NCBI RefSeq assembly: GCF_902141845.1
Contig: NZ_CABFPH010000004.1
Span: 62,001-126,000 of the forward strand
DNA: 64,000 bases
Direction of reading: 5' to 3'
Origin: Methylobacterium symbioticum
GTDB taxonomy: Bacteria > Pseudomonadota > Alphaproteobacteria > Rhizobiales > Beijerinckiaceae
Below are positions 1 through 8,636 of the stretch, piece by piece (position 1 is the first letter of the stretch; each line of letters begins with the position of its first letter). The translations under genes were made by a program, and so were the position numbers. The notes under the pieces were generated by a model, which worked only from the letters and a program-made list of their open reading frames with translations, searched no databases and was not told where the DNA came from.

Positions 1-31
1 CTCCTGTTCGGTCACCGATCCGCCGTGGCGG

Positions 32-1186
32 ATGTGGATGGCTGCCTGGATCGTCACCGCAGTCTTCGTTCTCTCCAATTCCGCGACGCCGCTCTATGTG
101 CGCTGGCAGGACGCGATCGGGTTCTCGTCGGCCACGCTGACCGCCATCTTCGCCTCCTATATTCTGGGCCTGCTGCTGACCCTGTTGGTCGCGGGGCAAC
201 TCTCCGATCGCTACGGGCGGCGGCCTGTCCTCATCCCGGGCCTCGCGGCGGCGATCGTCGCCTGTCTGCTCTTCGCCGGCGCGCATTCCGTGCCCATGCT
301 GATCGCTGCGCGTTTCCTGTCGGGCGTCGCCGTCGGCGTCGTGGTGTCGGCGGGCATGGCAGCGGTCGTCGATCTCGGCGGCCCGGATCGCAAGCGGCAA
401 GCCGCTCTGGTCGCGTCCATCGCGATGGTCCTCGGGGCCGGCCTGGGACCGCTGATCGCCGGCAGCCTCGCCCTGGCGATGGAACGGCCGGTGGTTCCGA
501 CCTTCGCGGTCGAACTCGTCGTGCTGCTGACCGCGCTCGTCGCGGTCCTCATCCTGCCGCTGAAGCATCGCGGCGCGCGTACCGATGCCGGCTGGCACCC
601 TCATCTGCCGGCCGTCCCGCGCGCCAATCACCGGCATCTGCATCTCGGCATCGCCGTCTTCGGGCCTGGTATCACGGCGACCTCCTTCGTGTTGGCACTC
701 GGCCCGTCGCTGCTGTCGCGCCTGCTCGGCGTCACCAGCCCGCTGATCGCCGGAGGGATGGCCTGCGCCATGTTCCTGACGGCGACCGGCGTCCAGTTCG
801 CCGCCCGCCAACTCTCCGTGCGCACCATCTTCCTCTGCGGGGCGACGGCGACGATCCTCTCCATGGGCGGGATCACCCTGGCCGTGGCATCATCCAATGC
901 CGCCGTCCTGATCGTTGCGGCCCTTCTCGCCGGCTCCGGCCAGGGCCTCGGCCAACTCGGCGGCCTGACGCTGATCGGCCTTCATGTGCCCGGCAACCAT
1001 CGCGCCGAAGCCAACGCGGTCCTCAATATCGGCGGCTACGTCCCCGCCGGGCTGATGCCGGTCGGGACCGGCATCGCCATCGACCAAGCCGGCCTCTCCC
1101 TCGGCGCGACGCTGTTTGCGGCCGCGCTCGCCTGTATCGCCGGCCTCGGCGGCCTGACCGTCATCCGCAATCTCGGGACCGATTGA
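32..1186 (+). CDS. MFS transporter, probably 5' partial
   Basis: Inner-membrane secondary transporter of the major facilitator superfamily; substrate unknown. The translation is a run of hydrophobic helices, with the MFS motif A loop GQLSDRYGRRPVL near residues 55-67 and a central basic loop after helix 6. The reading frame stays open to the window edge (upstream codons read SCSVTDPPWR), so the ATG at 32 may be internal and the true start outside. It converges on the minus-strand gene ending at 1270. A drug or metabolite exporter role is possible but not shown. Confidence 0.85.
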   Translation: MWMAAWIVTAVFVLSNSATPLYVRWQDAIGFSSATLTAIFASYILGLLLTLLVAGQLSDRYGRRPVLIPGLAAAIVACLLFAGAHSVPMLIAARFLSGVAVGVVVSAGMAAVVDLGGPDRKRQAALVASIAMVLGAGLGPLIAGSLALAMERPVVPTFAVELVVLLTALVAVLILPLKHRGARTDAGWHPHLPAVPRANHRHLHLGIAVFGPGITATSFVLALGPSLLSRLLGVTSPLIAGGMACAMFLTATGVQFAARQLSVRTIFLCGATATILSMGGITLAVASSNAAVLIVAALLAGSGQGLGQLGGLTLIGLHVPGNHRAEANAVLNIGGYVPAGLMPVGTGIAIDQAGLSLGATLFAAALACIAGLGGLTVIRNLGTD

Positions 1187-1269
1187 GGGGCAGATGCGCC
1201 GAAGCGCAGGCGCATCCCGCGGCTCGTCAAGCGGCAGGCCGTGCGGGAGGCCGCTGTCGGCGGCAATCG

Positions 1270-1866
1270 CTACATCGCCGACGCGCTCGCGCGCGTCGAG
1301 GGCTGACCGGGACGGTCTTCGGCCTCCGCGCGCGCCGCCTCCACCTGCCGTTTGACGAGCCGCAGGATGCGCCTGCGGATCAGGCCGCTCGCTGGGCGGA
1401 TGGCGATCCAATAGGCCAGCAGCTTGAGCCGCGTGGCACGGTCGGGGGCATGGATGCGGGTCCGGGTTGTCAGCCGCGTCCGTCCGTCGGGGAGCGCCTC
1501 CGTCTCGAAGCTCATCGCGAGCTTGGCGATGCCCGGCGTGTCGAACCGGACAAAGGCCGCGCCGTCATCGACCGGCACCAAGCCGAAATCGAGCCGCCAG
1601 AACCGGCCGACCAGGCCGTACACGGTCTCGCTCGCCGAGCGTTCGAGCAGCGTGAAAGTCTGCAGCCCGAAGCGCGCCGGCCCCACGCGTCGATCCGTCA
1701 GCCGTCCGGGAAGTTCGCGCAGGGCGATCAGGCCCGCGATGAACCGGTCGTCCCGCGGCTCCAGCCTCGCCAGGACGGCGTGGATGGCGGCGGCCGTGCC
1801 CGCGACCACGGTCACGTGCCGCTCGGCGAACTGGTGCCGCGGCAGGTACTTGGACAGCAGCGACAC
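1270..1866 (-). CDS. SRPBCC-like hypothetical protein
   Basis: A 198-residue cytoplasmic protein of unknown function. The pattern of an N-terminal AERHVTVVAGTAAAIHAVL segment, a central FWRLDF strand and a C-terminal helix with RPASGLIRRRILRLVKRQVE resembles the START/SRPBCC hydrophobic-pocket fold, judged by eye. The frame is open further upstream to an ATG at 2025, but I choose the GTG at 1866 because GGGAGGAA sits 6 bases before it, while the upstream ATGs lack a comparable site. It lies downstream of the enamidase gene on the same strand, about 160 bases away, and could be the last cistron of that transcript. Confidence 0.65.
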   Translation of the reverse strand: MSLLSKYLPRHQFAERHVTVVAGTAAAIHAVLARLEPRDDRFIAGLIALRELPGRLTDRRVGPARFGLQTFTLLERSASETVYGLVGRFWRLDFGLVPVDDGAAFVRFDTPGIAKLAMSFETEALPDGRTRLTTRTRIHAPDRATRLKLLAYWIAIRPASGLIRRRILRLVKRQVEAARAEAEDRPGQPSTRASASAM

Positions 1867-2025
1867 GTTCGCTTCCTCCCGCGGATGCCCCATGGCGCGG
1901 ATTGCCCCTCGGCATTCCACAGATGGGCTTACGATTCCATGCCGGCGAGCACGTCCTTCAGGTCTGTGGAAAGAGCCCGAACGCTTCAGACTCGATCCGT
2001 CCCACCCCATTCCGGGACCAAACAC

Positions 2026-3237
2026 CTAAACTGTCTGGGCCAGCATTGCGGTCGATGGCGTCCTTTCGGCTGGGGGGGTGTTGCGGCTTCGCGTGGTTCG
2101 CGTCACGCCGTCGATCAACACCATGCTGATGCCCGGGATGTTCCCGAGCGCCACGCTGTCCCGGAAGGTCGTGCCGGCGCCGCCCGCGGCGCGATCCATG
2201 ACGATCAGGTCGGCGGCACGGCCGGGCTCGATCAGGCCGCGGTCGGACAGCTTGCGCACGCGGGCGACGTTGCCGGTCGCGAAGCAGACGATCGTCTCCA
2301 CGGGGATGTCGCTCAGCGAGGCCAGCATGGTGATCATCCGCAGGATGCCGAGCGGCTGCGCGCCCGAGCCCGCCGGGCCGTCCGTGCCGAGGAGGATGCG
2401 GTCGAGCGCGCCGCGCCGGGCGGCCCGTTCGAGCACGTGGAGACCGGCGCGCAGATTGCCGTTGTGGACGATCTCGAGGGCCTGATCGCTCTCGTCGACG
2501 ATGCGGTCGAGCTCCGCGAAGGGCAGCGCGGTCGGGCCGCCATTGATGTGGGCCGCGATGTCGGCATCCACCGCGATCACCGTATCGGCCCCGATCCGGC
2601 TGGAGCCGGGAATGGACGGGCCGCCCGTATGCGTCATGGAGGTCATCCCCTGGGCGCGGGCCCAGGCGATCATCTGCCGCCCGCGCGGGCCGTCGTTGAT
2701 GCCGCCGAGGCCGATCTCGCCGATGATCGAGACCCCCGCCGCGGCCAATTCGCGGAAATCCTCTTCCGTGAAGCCCGGCTCGAGGACCGGCGCGCCCGCG
2801 ATGACCTTCACGCCGCCCGGCCGGAAGTTGGCGTAGCTGCGCTGCGCGGCGATCGCCAGGGCCTTGATGCCCACGCGGTCGCGCGGCCGGCCCGGATAAT
2901 GCGCCTCTCCGGCCGAGATCATGGTGGTCACGCCGCCATGCATGCTCGCCTCGATCCAGCCGAGCTGATTCTGGCGCGGCGTCCAGTCCCCCGCGGTCGT
3001 GTGGACGTGGTTGTCGATGAGGCCCGGCGCGACGACCATGCCGCAGGCATCGGTCACCGTGTGGACGCCGCCCAGATCGACAGTGTCGGCCGTGCCGACC
3101 GCCTTGATGAGGCCGTCCTCGATCAGGATCGTATCGGCGTCGAGAACCGGCCGCGCGATGTCGCCGCTGAGAAGCAGGCCGATATTGCGGATCGCGATCC
3201 GGCCCTGTTGCCGGATCTCCGCGCTGGGCGCAGCCAT
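2026..3237 (-). CDS. Enamidase-type amidohydrolase (cyclic enamide hydrolase)
   Basis: A 403-residue metal-dependent amidohydrolase closely resembling Eubacterium barkeri enamidase, which opens 6-oxo-1,4,5,6-tetrahydronicotinate to 2-formylglutarate and ammonia. Shared segments include DNHVHTTAGDWTPRQ, HGGVTTMISAG, GIKALAIAAQRSYANFRPGG, THTGGPSIPGSS, HINGGPTA and the C-terminal GNIPGISMVLIDG...SRNTPPAER. Metal ligands are visible as HVH, the His of THTGG and HINGG, and the Asp of GTDGPAG; a bridging Glu is likely in GEIGLG. Start at the ATG at 3237, preceded by AAGGA; the longer frame to 3468 overlaps the marR gene and is unlikely. The exact substrate here is inferred from family resemblance only. 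Confidence 0.85.
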   Translation of the reverse strand: MAAPSAEIRQQGRIAIRNIGLLLSGDIARPVLDADTILIEDGLIKAVGTADTVDLGGVHTVTDACGMVVAPGLIDNHVHTTAGDWTPRQNQLGWIEASMHGGVTTMISAGEAHYPGRPRDRVGIKALAIAAQRSYANFRPGGVKVIAGAPVLEPGFTEEDFRELAAAGVSIIGEIGLGGINDGPRGRQMIAWARAQGMTSMTHTGGPSIPGSSRIGADTVIAVDADIAAHINGGPTALPFAELDRIVDESDQALEIVHNGNLRAGLHVLERAARRGALDRILLGTDGPAGSGAQPLGILRMITMLASLSDIPVETIVCFATGNVARVRKLSDRGLIEPGRAADLIVMDRAAGGAGTTFRDSVALGNIPGISMVLIDGVTRTTRSRNTPPAERTPSTAMLAQTV

Positions 3238-3325
3238 GGCTCGTCCTTCAGGTCGTCGAGAGGGGGGGCGGGGACGCATGCGCGAGATCCGCCGGGGAGG
3301 ATATCGGTCGGGCGCGGGCGCGCCG

Positions 3326-3862
3326 CTAAAGAGGAGTCTCGTCGCTCGCGATGCGCTCGAGCAGCGCGAGGAAGACCTTCTGCTCGCTCGGCTTGAGCGG
3401 GCTGAGCAGCCGTCGGCCGACCTCCAGGCTGCGCTCCAGGCGCTCGGCGGTGTAGCGCAGCCCCGCATCGGTCAGCCGGATGATCGCGAGCCGCTGATCC
3501 GACTTGGAGGCGCTGCGCGAGATCAGGCCGTCCTTGACGAGCTTGCGCACCACGAGGCTGGTGGTCGACGGGTCCATCGCGGTCAGCCGGCCGAGATGGT
3601 TCTGGGAGATCTCGCCGTGCTTCAGGATGGTGGCGAGCGCGGCGAACTGCGTCGGGGACAACGTCTCCCCCGCCATCACCTGCTGGAAGCAGGATGTCGC
3701 ACGCTGATGGACGCGGCGCACCACATGGGCGGGATGGCGCTCCAGGTCGTAGCCGACCTTCGCGAAGACCGCCAAGGCCTCCTCGCGCTGGCTGGGCTCC
3801 GCCGGCTCCGGGGCGCGCGGAGCGTTCACGGACGGCCCGTCCGCCTTGGAATCGGCGGGCAT
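3326..3862 (-). CDS. MarR-family transcriptional regulator
   Basis: A 178-residue winged-helix regulator. The central DNA-binding core reads SPTQFAALATILKHGEISQNHLGRLTAMDPSTTSLVVRKLVKDGLISR, followed by the wing SKSDQRLAIIRLTDAG, with helical ends for dimerisation. It resembles regulators of nicotinate-type catabolism (NicR group) more than drug-efflux repressors. The start is one base after the stop of the upstream amidase gene, so the two are co-translated and it probably senses a substrate or product of this pathway. The candidate operator is the imperfect palindrome upstream of the operon at 4588-4605. Confidence 0.9.
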   Translation of the reverse strand: MPADSKADGPSVNAPRAPEPAEPSQREEALAVFAKVGYDLERHPAHVVRRVHQRATSCFQQVMAGETLSPTQFAALATILKHGEISQNHLGRLTAMDPSTTSLVVRKLVKDGLISRSASKSDQRLAIIRLTDAGLRYTAERLERSLEVGRRLLSPLKPSEQKVFLALLERIASDETPL

Positions 3863-3863
3863 G

Positions 3864-4559
3864 TCAGGCCGCCAGATCGGTGCGGTTGCCGATCTCGGCC
3901 CCGCTCACCAGGGCCTGCGCGACGGTGGCGGCGTCGCTCACCACGCCGAAGTGGGTCGCGATGTCGTAGAGGGAGCTCGCCTGCTCGCGCGGCCCGGTCG
4001 CCGCGCAGGCATCCTCGGGCACGACGATCTCGTAGCCGAGAAAGAACGCGTCATGGACGGTCGAGCGGACGCAGATATTGGTCACGACCCCCATCACGAT
4101 CAATTGGTCGACGAGCATGTCCTTCATCGTCACGTCGAGGTCGGTGCCGAAGAAGGCCGAGTAGCGGTGCTTGACGACGTGGATCTCGTCGTCGCGCGCC
4201 TCCAGATCCGCGATGATCTCGACGCCCCAGGTGCCCTCGACGCAGTGCGGCGTGCGCTTCAGCCACTCGCGGTCGCGGCGCAGGTTGCGGCGATGGGAAT
4301 CGTGCACCCAGACCACCGGCGCGCCGACGGAGCGGGCCGCCGCGATGATCGCGCGCTGAGGCCCGAGGAGGCGCTCGTAGCCCGGCAGGACCATCGCGCC
4401 GCCCGGCTTGCAGAAGTCGTTGCACATATCGACCACGACCACCGCCGTCCGGGCCGCGTCGAGGCGGACGGTCTCCCGCAGACGGTTGGCGGAGAACACG
4501 TCGTCCTGGGAGGGCCCGGCCCGGTCCGGCAGCGGCTCGGCATCTCGCATCTCGACCAA
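3864..4559 (-). CDS. Isochorismatase-family amidohydrolase (maleamate/carbamoyl amidase-like)
   Basis: A 231-residue cysteine hydrolase of the isochorismatase superfamily. The triad is visible as Asp in VVVDMCNDFC, Lys in HVVKHRYSAF and the nucleophilic Cys in TNICVRSTVHDAF, with the usual non-proline peptide near VMGVVTN. Related enzymes hydrolyse maleamate (NicF), N-carbamoylsarcosine or nicotinamide. The start appears to be TTG at 4559: AAGGGAGG lies 5 bases upstream, whereas the next ATG (4550) is too far from it. It is the first gene of an operon with marR (1-base gap) and enamidase, consistent with a deamidation step in N-heterocycle breakdown. Substrate not determinable from sequence. 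Confidence 0.85.
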   Translation of the reverse strand: MVEMRDAEPLPDRAGPSQDDVFSANRLRETVRLDAARTAVVVVDMCNDFCKPGGAMVLPGYERLLGPQRAIIAAARSVGAPVVWVHDSHRRNLRRDREWLKRTPHCVEGTWGVEIIADLEARDDEIHVVKHRYSAFFGTDLDVTMKDMLVDQLIVMGVVTNICVRSTVHDAFFLGYEIVVPEDACAATGPREQASSLYDIATHFGVVSDAATVAQALVSGAEIGNRTDLAA

Positions 4560-4587
4560 GGCGGCCTCCCTTACGCGGCTTGAGATC

Positions 4588-4605
4588 GTTCGTACACATA
4601 CAAAC
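4588..4605. promoter_or_regulatory. Candidate MarR operator
   Basis: GTTCGTA-CACA-TACAAAC is an imperfect 7 bp inverted repeat about 30 bases upstream of the TTG start of the amidase-marR-enamidase operon. MarR repressors typically bind such short palindromes in their own promoters. A related but weaker sequence (TTCGTGTACCAACAA) sits just upstream of the DUF1185 operon near 9244, so the regulator might act at both. Assignment is by position and symmetry only. Confidence 0.4.
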
Positions 4606-4703
4606 TCGATCGGCCGGAAGTCAAGGATCGCTGTCCCAATCCTCGCAGCGGCCCTGCCTCCCGCGAGCCGGCGACGCGCCCTTAGCGGGCTCGGCCTCCG
4701 CCC

Positions 4704-4742
4704 GCGGCCCCGCGGGATCCGGCACGGCCCCCGCGGGGCCGC
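4704..4742. terminator. GC-rich terminator hairpin after the outer-membrane channel gene
   Basis: A perfect 13 bp inverted repeat (4704-4716 with 4730-4742, 13-base loop, GCGGCCCC core) lies just downstream of the stop of the minus-strand channel gene at 4755. No T-run is obvious, so this could be a GC-rich terminator or a 3' stabilising hairpin. Confidence 0.6.
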
Positions 4743-4754
4743 GCCGGATGGCCG

Positions 4755-5717
4755 TTAGGGAACCTTGCGGTCCGGCAGGGTGACCGGCGGAGCCTGGGGC
4801 GCCGCCGAGAAGGGGTTGCCGAGCGGCACGGAGACCCGCAGCCAGGCGATGTTGGCGGCCGCCCCGTTCCGCGTCCGGATATTGTGGTCGTACCAGGCCG
4901 AGAGCGCGAAGCTTCCGAAATCGTAGGCGATGTAGGGACCGAGGGCGAACTGCTCGATCTTCTTGCCGCGTCCGTTATAGAGCGAGGCCGGCACCACGGC
5001 GCCGTTGAGGCGGTCGGGCCCGAACTGGTTGACGTAGTATCCCTGCATCCCGACCGTCCAGGGGCCGAACGACTTCGTCGCGGTGAAGTCGACCCCGTAG
5101 ACGTCGCCGGACTGGTAGTTCGTCGCGTCGTTCTTGGTGTTCAGGTTGAGTTCCAGCCGCGCCGTGAGGTTCCAGCCGTCGCGCAGATAGCTGGCGGCGA
5201 TGGTGGGAGCCCAGGAATAGAACCCGTTACCGCTCGAGGTTCCGTTGAGGCGGAAGGTCCCGGTCGGCAGGTAGACGGACAGGCCGGTGCTGACGAAAAA
5301 GCTGTCCGTCAGAGCCCAGGACAGGTTGAGCGGGCTGAGGAAGGTGTTGAACGCGCCGACCGCGCCGGTCTTGCGCCCGAAGATGTTGTTCGAGCTGGTG
5401 CTGACGCCCTGCGAGACCAGGAAGCTGTAATCGGCTCCGAGCAGCTTCACGCCGGGGACGACGAGGAAGGTGGGAATGGTCTCGAAGACGTTGACCCGCA
5501 GCGGGTTATCCTGCCCGGCATTGTTGGTCAGCCGGGATTGCCAGTAGTAGTTCGTCAGCGAGACGTAGATGCCCGCCGGGGCAGCCGCGCCGACCGGGAT
5601 GCCGCTGGTCGCGCCGGGGAGAACCGGGGTGGCGAACTCAGCCGCCGAAGCCGCGGTCGACAACAGACCGGCCGCAATCGTAAGCGACCGAACAACAGAT
5701 TTCCAACGCGCCCCCAT
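4755..5717 (-). CDS. Outer-membrane MetA-pathway (SphA-type) transporter
   Basis: A 320-residue outer-membrane protein of the phenol/MetA-pathway family, usually found beside aromatic-compound degradation genes and thought to form a beta-barrel channel. It has a signal peptide (MGARWKSVVRSLTIAAGLLSTAASAAE), an N-terminal GIYVSLTNYYW strand, alternating aromatic/polar strands, and a final strand NIAWLRVSVPLG. The ATG at 5717 has AGAGGAGGG six bases upstream and gives the best signal peptide; the ATG at 5756 does not. It is monocistronic, followed by a hairpin. It suggests outer-membrane uptake of the hydrophobic or cyclic substrate handled by the neighbouring enzymes. Confidence 0.8.
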   Translation of the reverse strand: MGARWKSVVRSLTIAAGLLSTAASAAEFATPVLPGATSGIPVGAAAPAGIYVSLTNYYWQSRLTNNAGQDNPLRVNVFETIPTFLVVPGVKLLGADYSFLVSQGVSTSSNNIFGRKTGAVGAFNTFLSPLNLSWALTDSFFVSTGLSVYLPTGTFRLNGTSSGNGFYSWAPTIAASYLRDGWNLTARLELNLNTKNDATNYQSGDVYGVDFTATKSFGPWTVGMQGYYVNQFGPDRLNGAVVPASLYNGRGKKIEQFALGPYIAYDFGSFALSAWYDHNIRTRNGAAANIAWLRVSVPLGNPFSAAPQAPPVTLPDRKVP

Positions 5718-6327
5718 TCTGCCCTCCTCTATGTCCATGGAACATCGTGTCCGCACGTGCGCATACGCACCTGCAGCCTGATCCCGGCTGGGATTTCGTC
5801 TTTGAATACTGATTTCGGCTTGAGGCTTGATCAGTTCAAAGCGGATACCGAGCGAGCCGATCGGAAGTGATCGGGGCTCTGCGCCGCGGGGCTCGCACCG
5901 AGGATCGGATCCCGTCGCGATCGGTTCCCAGCGTGCCGGGCGCCTCTCGGCTCGGCCACGCTCGCACTGATCGCCGAGCCTCCCCGTAGATTAAGAGCGT
6001 ATCCGTTGCGGAGTCAATCGCGAATTGACTATTCATTGTGCGTCGCGTGCCCAAATTGAAGGTTTGGCATAGATTTCGTGATATGGAAACCGATTTCGGT
6101 GCGCCCGAAAAAAGCTCAAACGGGAAGAGGGGCGGCGCCGCCCCGCAAGCTTGCGTACCGGGCCCGGACGAATACGTCCGGCTTACTGATCTTGTGCGGC
6201 GTCCGAGCGGCGACGACAGCCGCCATCCCGAAGGGACCGAGCGGATGCCGACGAGGCTCGACCGGCCCGGACCGGTGTCGTGACGCGCCCGCCCCCGCGC
6301 CGGGGCAGGGTTCGAGGACGGGCGCCC

Positions 6328-6367
6328 TAGGGCCGGCCTCGGTCGCGCTGGATCGCGGCCGGCCCTA
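6328..6367. terminator. Inverted repeat, possible secondary terminator
   Basis: TAGGGCCGGCC (6328-6338) pairs perfectly with GGCCGGCCCTA (6357-6367) over an 18-base loop. It lies downstream of the minus-strand dehydrogenase and of the two hairpins nearer that gene. It may be a back-up terminator or a dispersed palindromic element. Confidence 0.4.
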
Positions 6368-6392
6368 AGCTGTTGTCTTTGGTGCTCTTGCT

Positions 6393-6469
6393 TTCGCCGA
6401 ACCGGTCTTCATTCCGGCAGAAAGCGTTCTGAGAGCGCCCTCCGCCGACGTGAAGACCGGTTCGGCGAA
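6393..6469. repeat. Perfect 18 bp inverted repeat with 41-base loop
   Basis: TTCGCCGAACCGGTCTTC (6393-6410) is exactly complementary to the sequence at 6452-6469. The loop is too long for a typical intrinsic terminator. It resembles dispersed intergenic palindromes rather than a regulatory site of one gene. Confidence 0.6.
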
Positions 6470-6494
6470 GGAGAGCGCGGCAAAACAAGGACTG

Positions 6495-6533
6495 AGAGCC
6501 GTTCCCGGTTGCGACGCGATCGGGAACGGCTCT
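6495..6533. terminator. Terminator hairpin of the aldehyde dehydrogenase gene
   Basis: AGAGCCGTTCCCG (6495-6507) and its perfect complement (6521-6533) enclose 13 bases. The right arm overlaps the stop codon of the minus-strand dehydrogenase (TAG at 6532-6534), a common position for a factor-independent terminator. Confidence 0.6.
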
Positions 6534-7974
6534 ACGTCGCCGTGGTGACGAACCGGGTGGTGAGGTAGCCTTCGAGGGCTTCCGGCCCGCCCTCGCTGCC
6601 ATGGCCCGAATCGCCCACGCCACCGAAGGGCGTCTCGGGCAGACCCAGTCCGTGGTGGTTGATGCCGAGCATCCCGCAGGCGAGGTCGGCGCCCAGGCGG
6701 GCCGCGCTCCGCGCGGAGCGGGTATAGGCATAGGCCGCGAGGCCATAGGGCAGCCGGTTGGCCTCGCTCAAAGCCTCGTCCAGATCGGAGAAGGGCGCGA
6801 CCGTCGCGACCGGGCCGAACGGCTCCTCGTTGAGGATGCGGGCGTGCGTCGGCACCTCGGTGAGGACGGTCGGCGCCAGGAAGCTGCCCCGGCCCGGCGG
6901 ACGGGTCCCGCCCGTCACGATCCGGCCCCCGGCGGCCTCGGCATCGGCGATCAGCTCTTCCACCGCGAGACGGCGGCGCTCATGGATCAGCGGCCCCATC
7001 TGCGTGGCCTCGTCGAGCCCGTCGCCGAGCGTGATCGCGGCGGCCCGGGCGGCGAAGCGCTCGACGAACGCGGTATAGACCGGGCGTTCCACGAGGATGC
7101 GCGTCGGCGCCACGCAGACCTGGCCGGCATTGCGGAACTTGTTGGCGGCGAGGATCTCGACCGCCCGCTCCAGATCCGCATCGGCGCAGACGATCGCCGG
7201 CGCGTGCCCGCCGAGCTCCATCGTCGCCCGCTTCATGTGGGTGCCGGCCAGCGTGGCGAGCAGCTTGCCGACCGAGGTCGAGCCGGTGAACGAGATCTTC
7301 GCGATCTCGGGCGCAGCGATCAGATGGGCCGAGATCGGGGGCGGATCGCCGTAGAGCAGGCCGAGCGCGTCGCCCGGCACGCCCGCGTCGAGCAGCGCCC
7401 GCACGAGTTCGGCACAGCTCGCCGGCGTCTCCTCGGGCCCCTTGAGGATCACCGTGCAGCCGACGCACAGGGCGGCCGCGACCTTGCGCACCGCCTGGTT
7501 GATCGGGAAGTTCCAGGGCGTGAAGGCGGCGACCGGCCCGACCGGGTGGCGGGTGACGACCTGCACCACGCCGTCCGTGCGGGCCGGGATCACGCGGCCA
7601 TAGGCGCGCCGCCCCTCCTCGGCGAACCAGTCGAGGATATCCGCCGCCGCCAGGGTCTCGATCCGAGCCTCGCGCAGGGGCTTGCCCTGCTCCAGGGTCA
7701 TCAGGCGGGCGATCGGGCCGACGCGGTCGCGCAGGAGCTCGGCCGCCCGGCGCAGGCGGCGCCCGCGCTCCAGGGCCGGGACGGCCCGCCAGGCCGGGAA
7801 GCCCCGCGCCGCGGCCTCCAGCGCCCGGTCGATATCGTCCAGCGTGGCCTTGGCCACCTCGCCGATCACCACCCCGGTCGCCGGGTTGACGACCGGGATC
7901 CCCTCGCGGCTCTCCGCCGGGATCCAGGTGCCGCCGATCTGCAAGCCCGTATTCGGATAGGCCATGGCCGTCAT
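6532..7974 (-). CDS. NAD(P)-dependent semialdehyde dehydrogenase (GabD-like)
   Basis: A 480-residue aldehyde dehydrogenase of the succinate/glutarate-semialdehyde branch. The catalytic Cys is in FRNAGQVCVAPTR, the general-base Glu in MELGGHAPAIV, and cofactor contacts are in TPWNFPINQ and FTGSTSVGK. Full length for the family. The start may be 7974 or 7965 (MAYPNTGL); AGGACG lies between typical distances for both. It is the last gene of an operon with the two DUF1185 proteins. In context a role in oxidising glutarate semialdehyde or formylglutarate from the enamidase route to an acid fits, but the substrate is inferred. Confidence 0.9.
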   Translation of the reverse strand: MTAMAYPNTGLQIGGTWIPAESREGIPVVNPATGVVIGEVAKATLDDIDRALEAAARGFPAWRAVPALERGRRLRRAAELLRDRVGPIARLMTLEQGKPLREARIETLAAADILDWFAEEGRRAYGRVIPARTDGVVQVVTRHPVGPVAAFTPWNFPINQAVRKVAAALCVGCTVILKGPEETPASCAELVRALLDAGVPGDALGLLYGDPPPISAHLIAAPEIAKISFTGSTSVGKLLATLAGTHMKRATMELGGHAPAIVCADADLERAVEILAANKFRNAGQVCVAPTRILVERPVYTAFVERFAARAAAITLGDGLDEATQMGPLIHERRRLAVEELIADAEAAGGRIVTGGTRPPGRGSFLAPTVLTEVPTHARILNEEPFGPVATVAPFSDLDEALSEANRLPYGLAAYAYTRSARSAARLGADLACGMLGINHHGLGLPETPFGGVGDSGHGSEGGPEALEGYLTTRFVTTAT

Positions 7975-8051
7975 CGTCCTGCCCGCACCCCTCGGGTGGG
8001 TGGGCGTGTTGCGGGAGAGGGACGGCCTGCCGCAGGTCGTCCCGATCCTGT

Positions 8052-8636
8052 TCAGGTCAGGCCGTCGGCGCCCGTGACCTGATCGGTCCGCAGGCCGCCC
8101 ACGCGCGGATGCGGCCGGCCGCCATCGGTGACGGCGACGGCGACCACGATCTCGTCCTCGCGCGGGGCGTCGGGCACGAGGACCTCCATGCCGTCGAAAT
8201 GGCTGCGGACCTTGGCCGCCTCCGTGTGGCCGAGCGGGATGTCGAAGGCCGCGCCGGGCCGGCCCCGCTTCTTCGAGGACGGGATCAGGGCCGCCCCCTT
8301 GCCGAGCACCTGGCGGAACGGGGTGCCGAGCGTCGAATGCAGCAGGGCGGCCGCGTGTTCCAGCTCGCCCTCGGCGCCGACGAGGGCGGCCTTGCCGAAG
8401 CTCTGCACCGCCGAGGCAGGCAGGCCGAGGGCAGCGACCGCCCGTTCCGGCAGGAGGCGGCCGAGCTCCGTCCCGAGCGCCATCAGATCGGAGAGATCCT
8501 CGACGTAGCGTCCCGCATGCGGGTTGCGGATCACCGCCAGCGCGGCGCAGCGCCGGGAGGGCGTCTCGACCGGGCGGCCGCCCTCCAGCAGCGTCTCCTC
8601 GACGATGGTGACGAGGCGGCGAAGGGGCCCGCTCAT
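8052..8636 (-). CDS. DUF1185 (amino acid synthesis, PF06684) protein, copy 2
   Basis: A 194-residue protein of the PF06684 family, whose solved structures have a variant of the Bacillus chorismate-mutase fold and no firmly assigned reaction. Landmarks are VTIVEETLLEGG, AALAVIRNPHAGRYVEDLS, QSFGKAALVGAEGELEHAAALLH, KKRGRPGAAFDIPLGH and a C-terminal EDEIVVAVAVTDGGRPHPRVGGL. It overlaps the upstream paralogue by 4 bases (ATGA) and precedes the aldehyde dehydrogenase, so the three are an operon. The two copies are clearly homologous along their whole length and may form a heteromer. Confidence 0.9.
   Translation of the reverse strand: MSGPLRRLVTIVEETLLEGGRPVETPSRRCAALAVIRNPHAGRYVEDLSDLMALGTELGRLLPERAVAALGLPASAVQSFGKAALVGAEGELEHAAALLHSTLGTPFRQVLGKGAALIPSSKKRGRPGAAFDIPLGHTEAAKVRSHFDGMEVLVPDAPREDEIVVAVAVTDGGRPHPRVGGLRTDQVTGADGLT

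Larger units (their letters stand above)
5718..6494. other. Long non-coding spacer with several inverted repeats
   Basis: About 780 bases without a convincing gene between the channel gene and the aldehyde dehydrogenase. The end near 5760-5850 should hold the channel promoter; GTGCGCATACGCAC (5 bp arms) near 5766-5779 is a possible operator. The end near the dehydrogenase carries two perfect inverted repeats listed separately. The middle (5860-6320) has short frames on both strands but none with a recognisable product. Confidence 0.6.

Noticed and set aside
25-3396. Very long open frame on the plus strand (over 1100 codons)
   Set aside because: It is Arg/Pro/Ala-rich, matches no family, and runs antisense to the enamidase and SRPBCC-like genes and out of frame with the MFS gene. 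High-GC shadow.
3238-3468. N-terminal extension of the enamidase
   Set aside because: It would overlap the marR gene and has Arg/Ser-rich sequence not seen in enamidases. The ATG at 3237 has AAGGA upstream.
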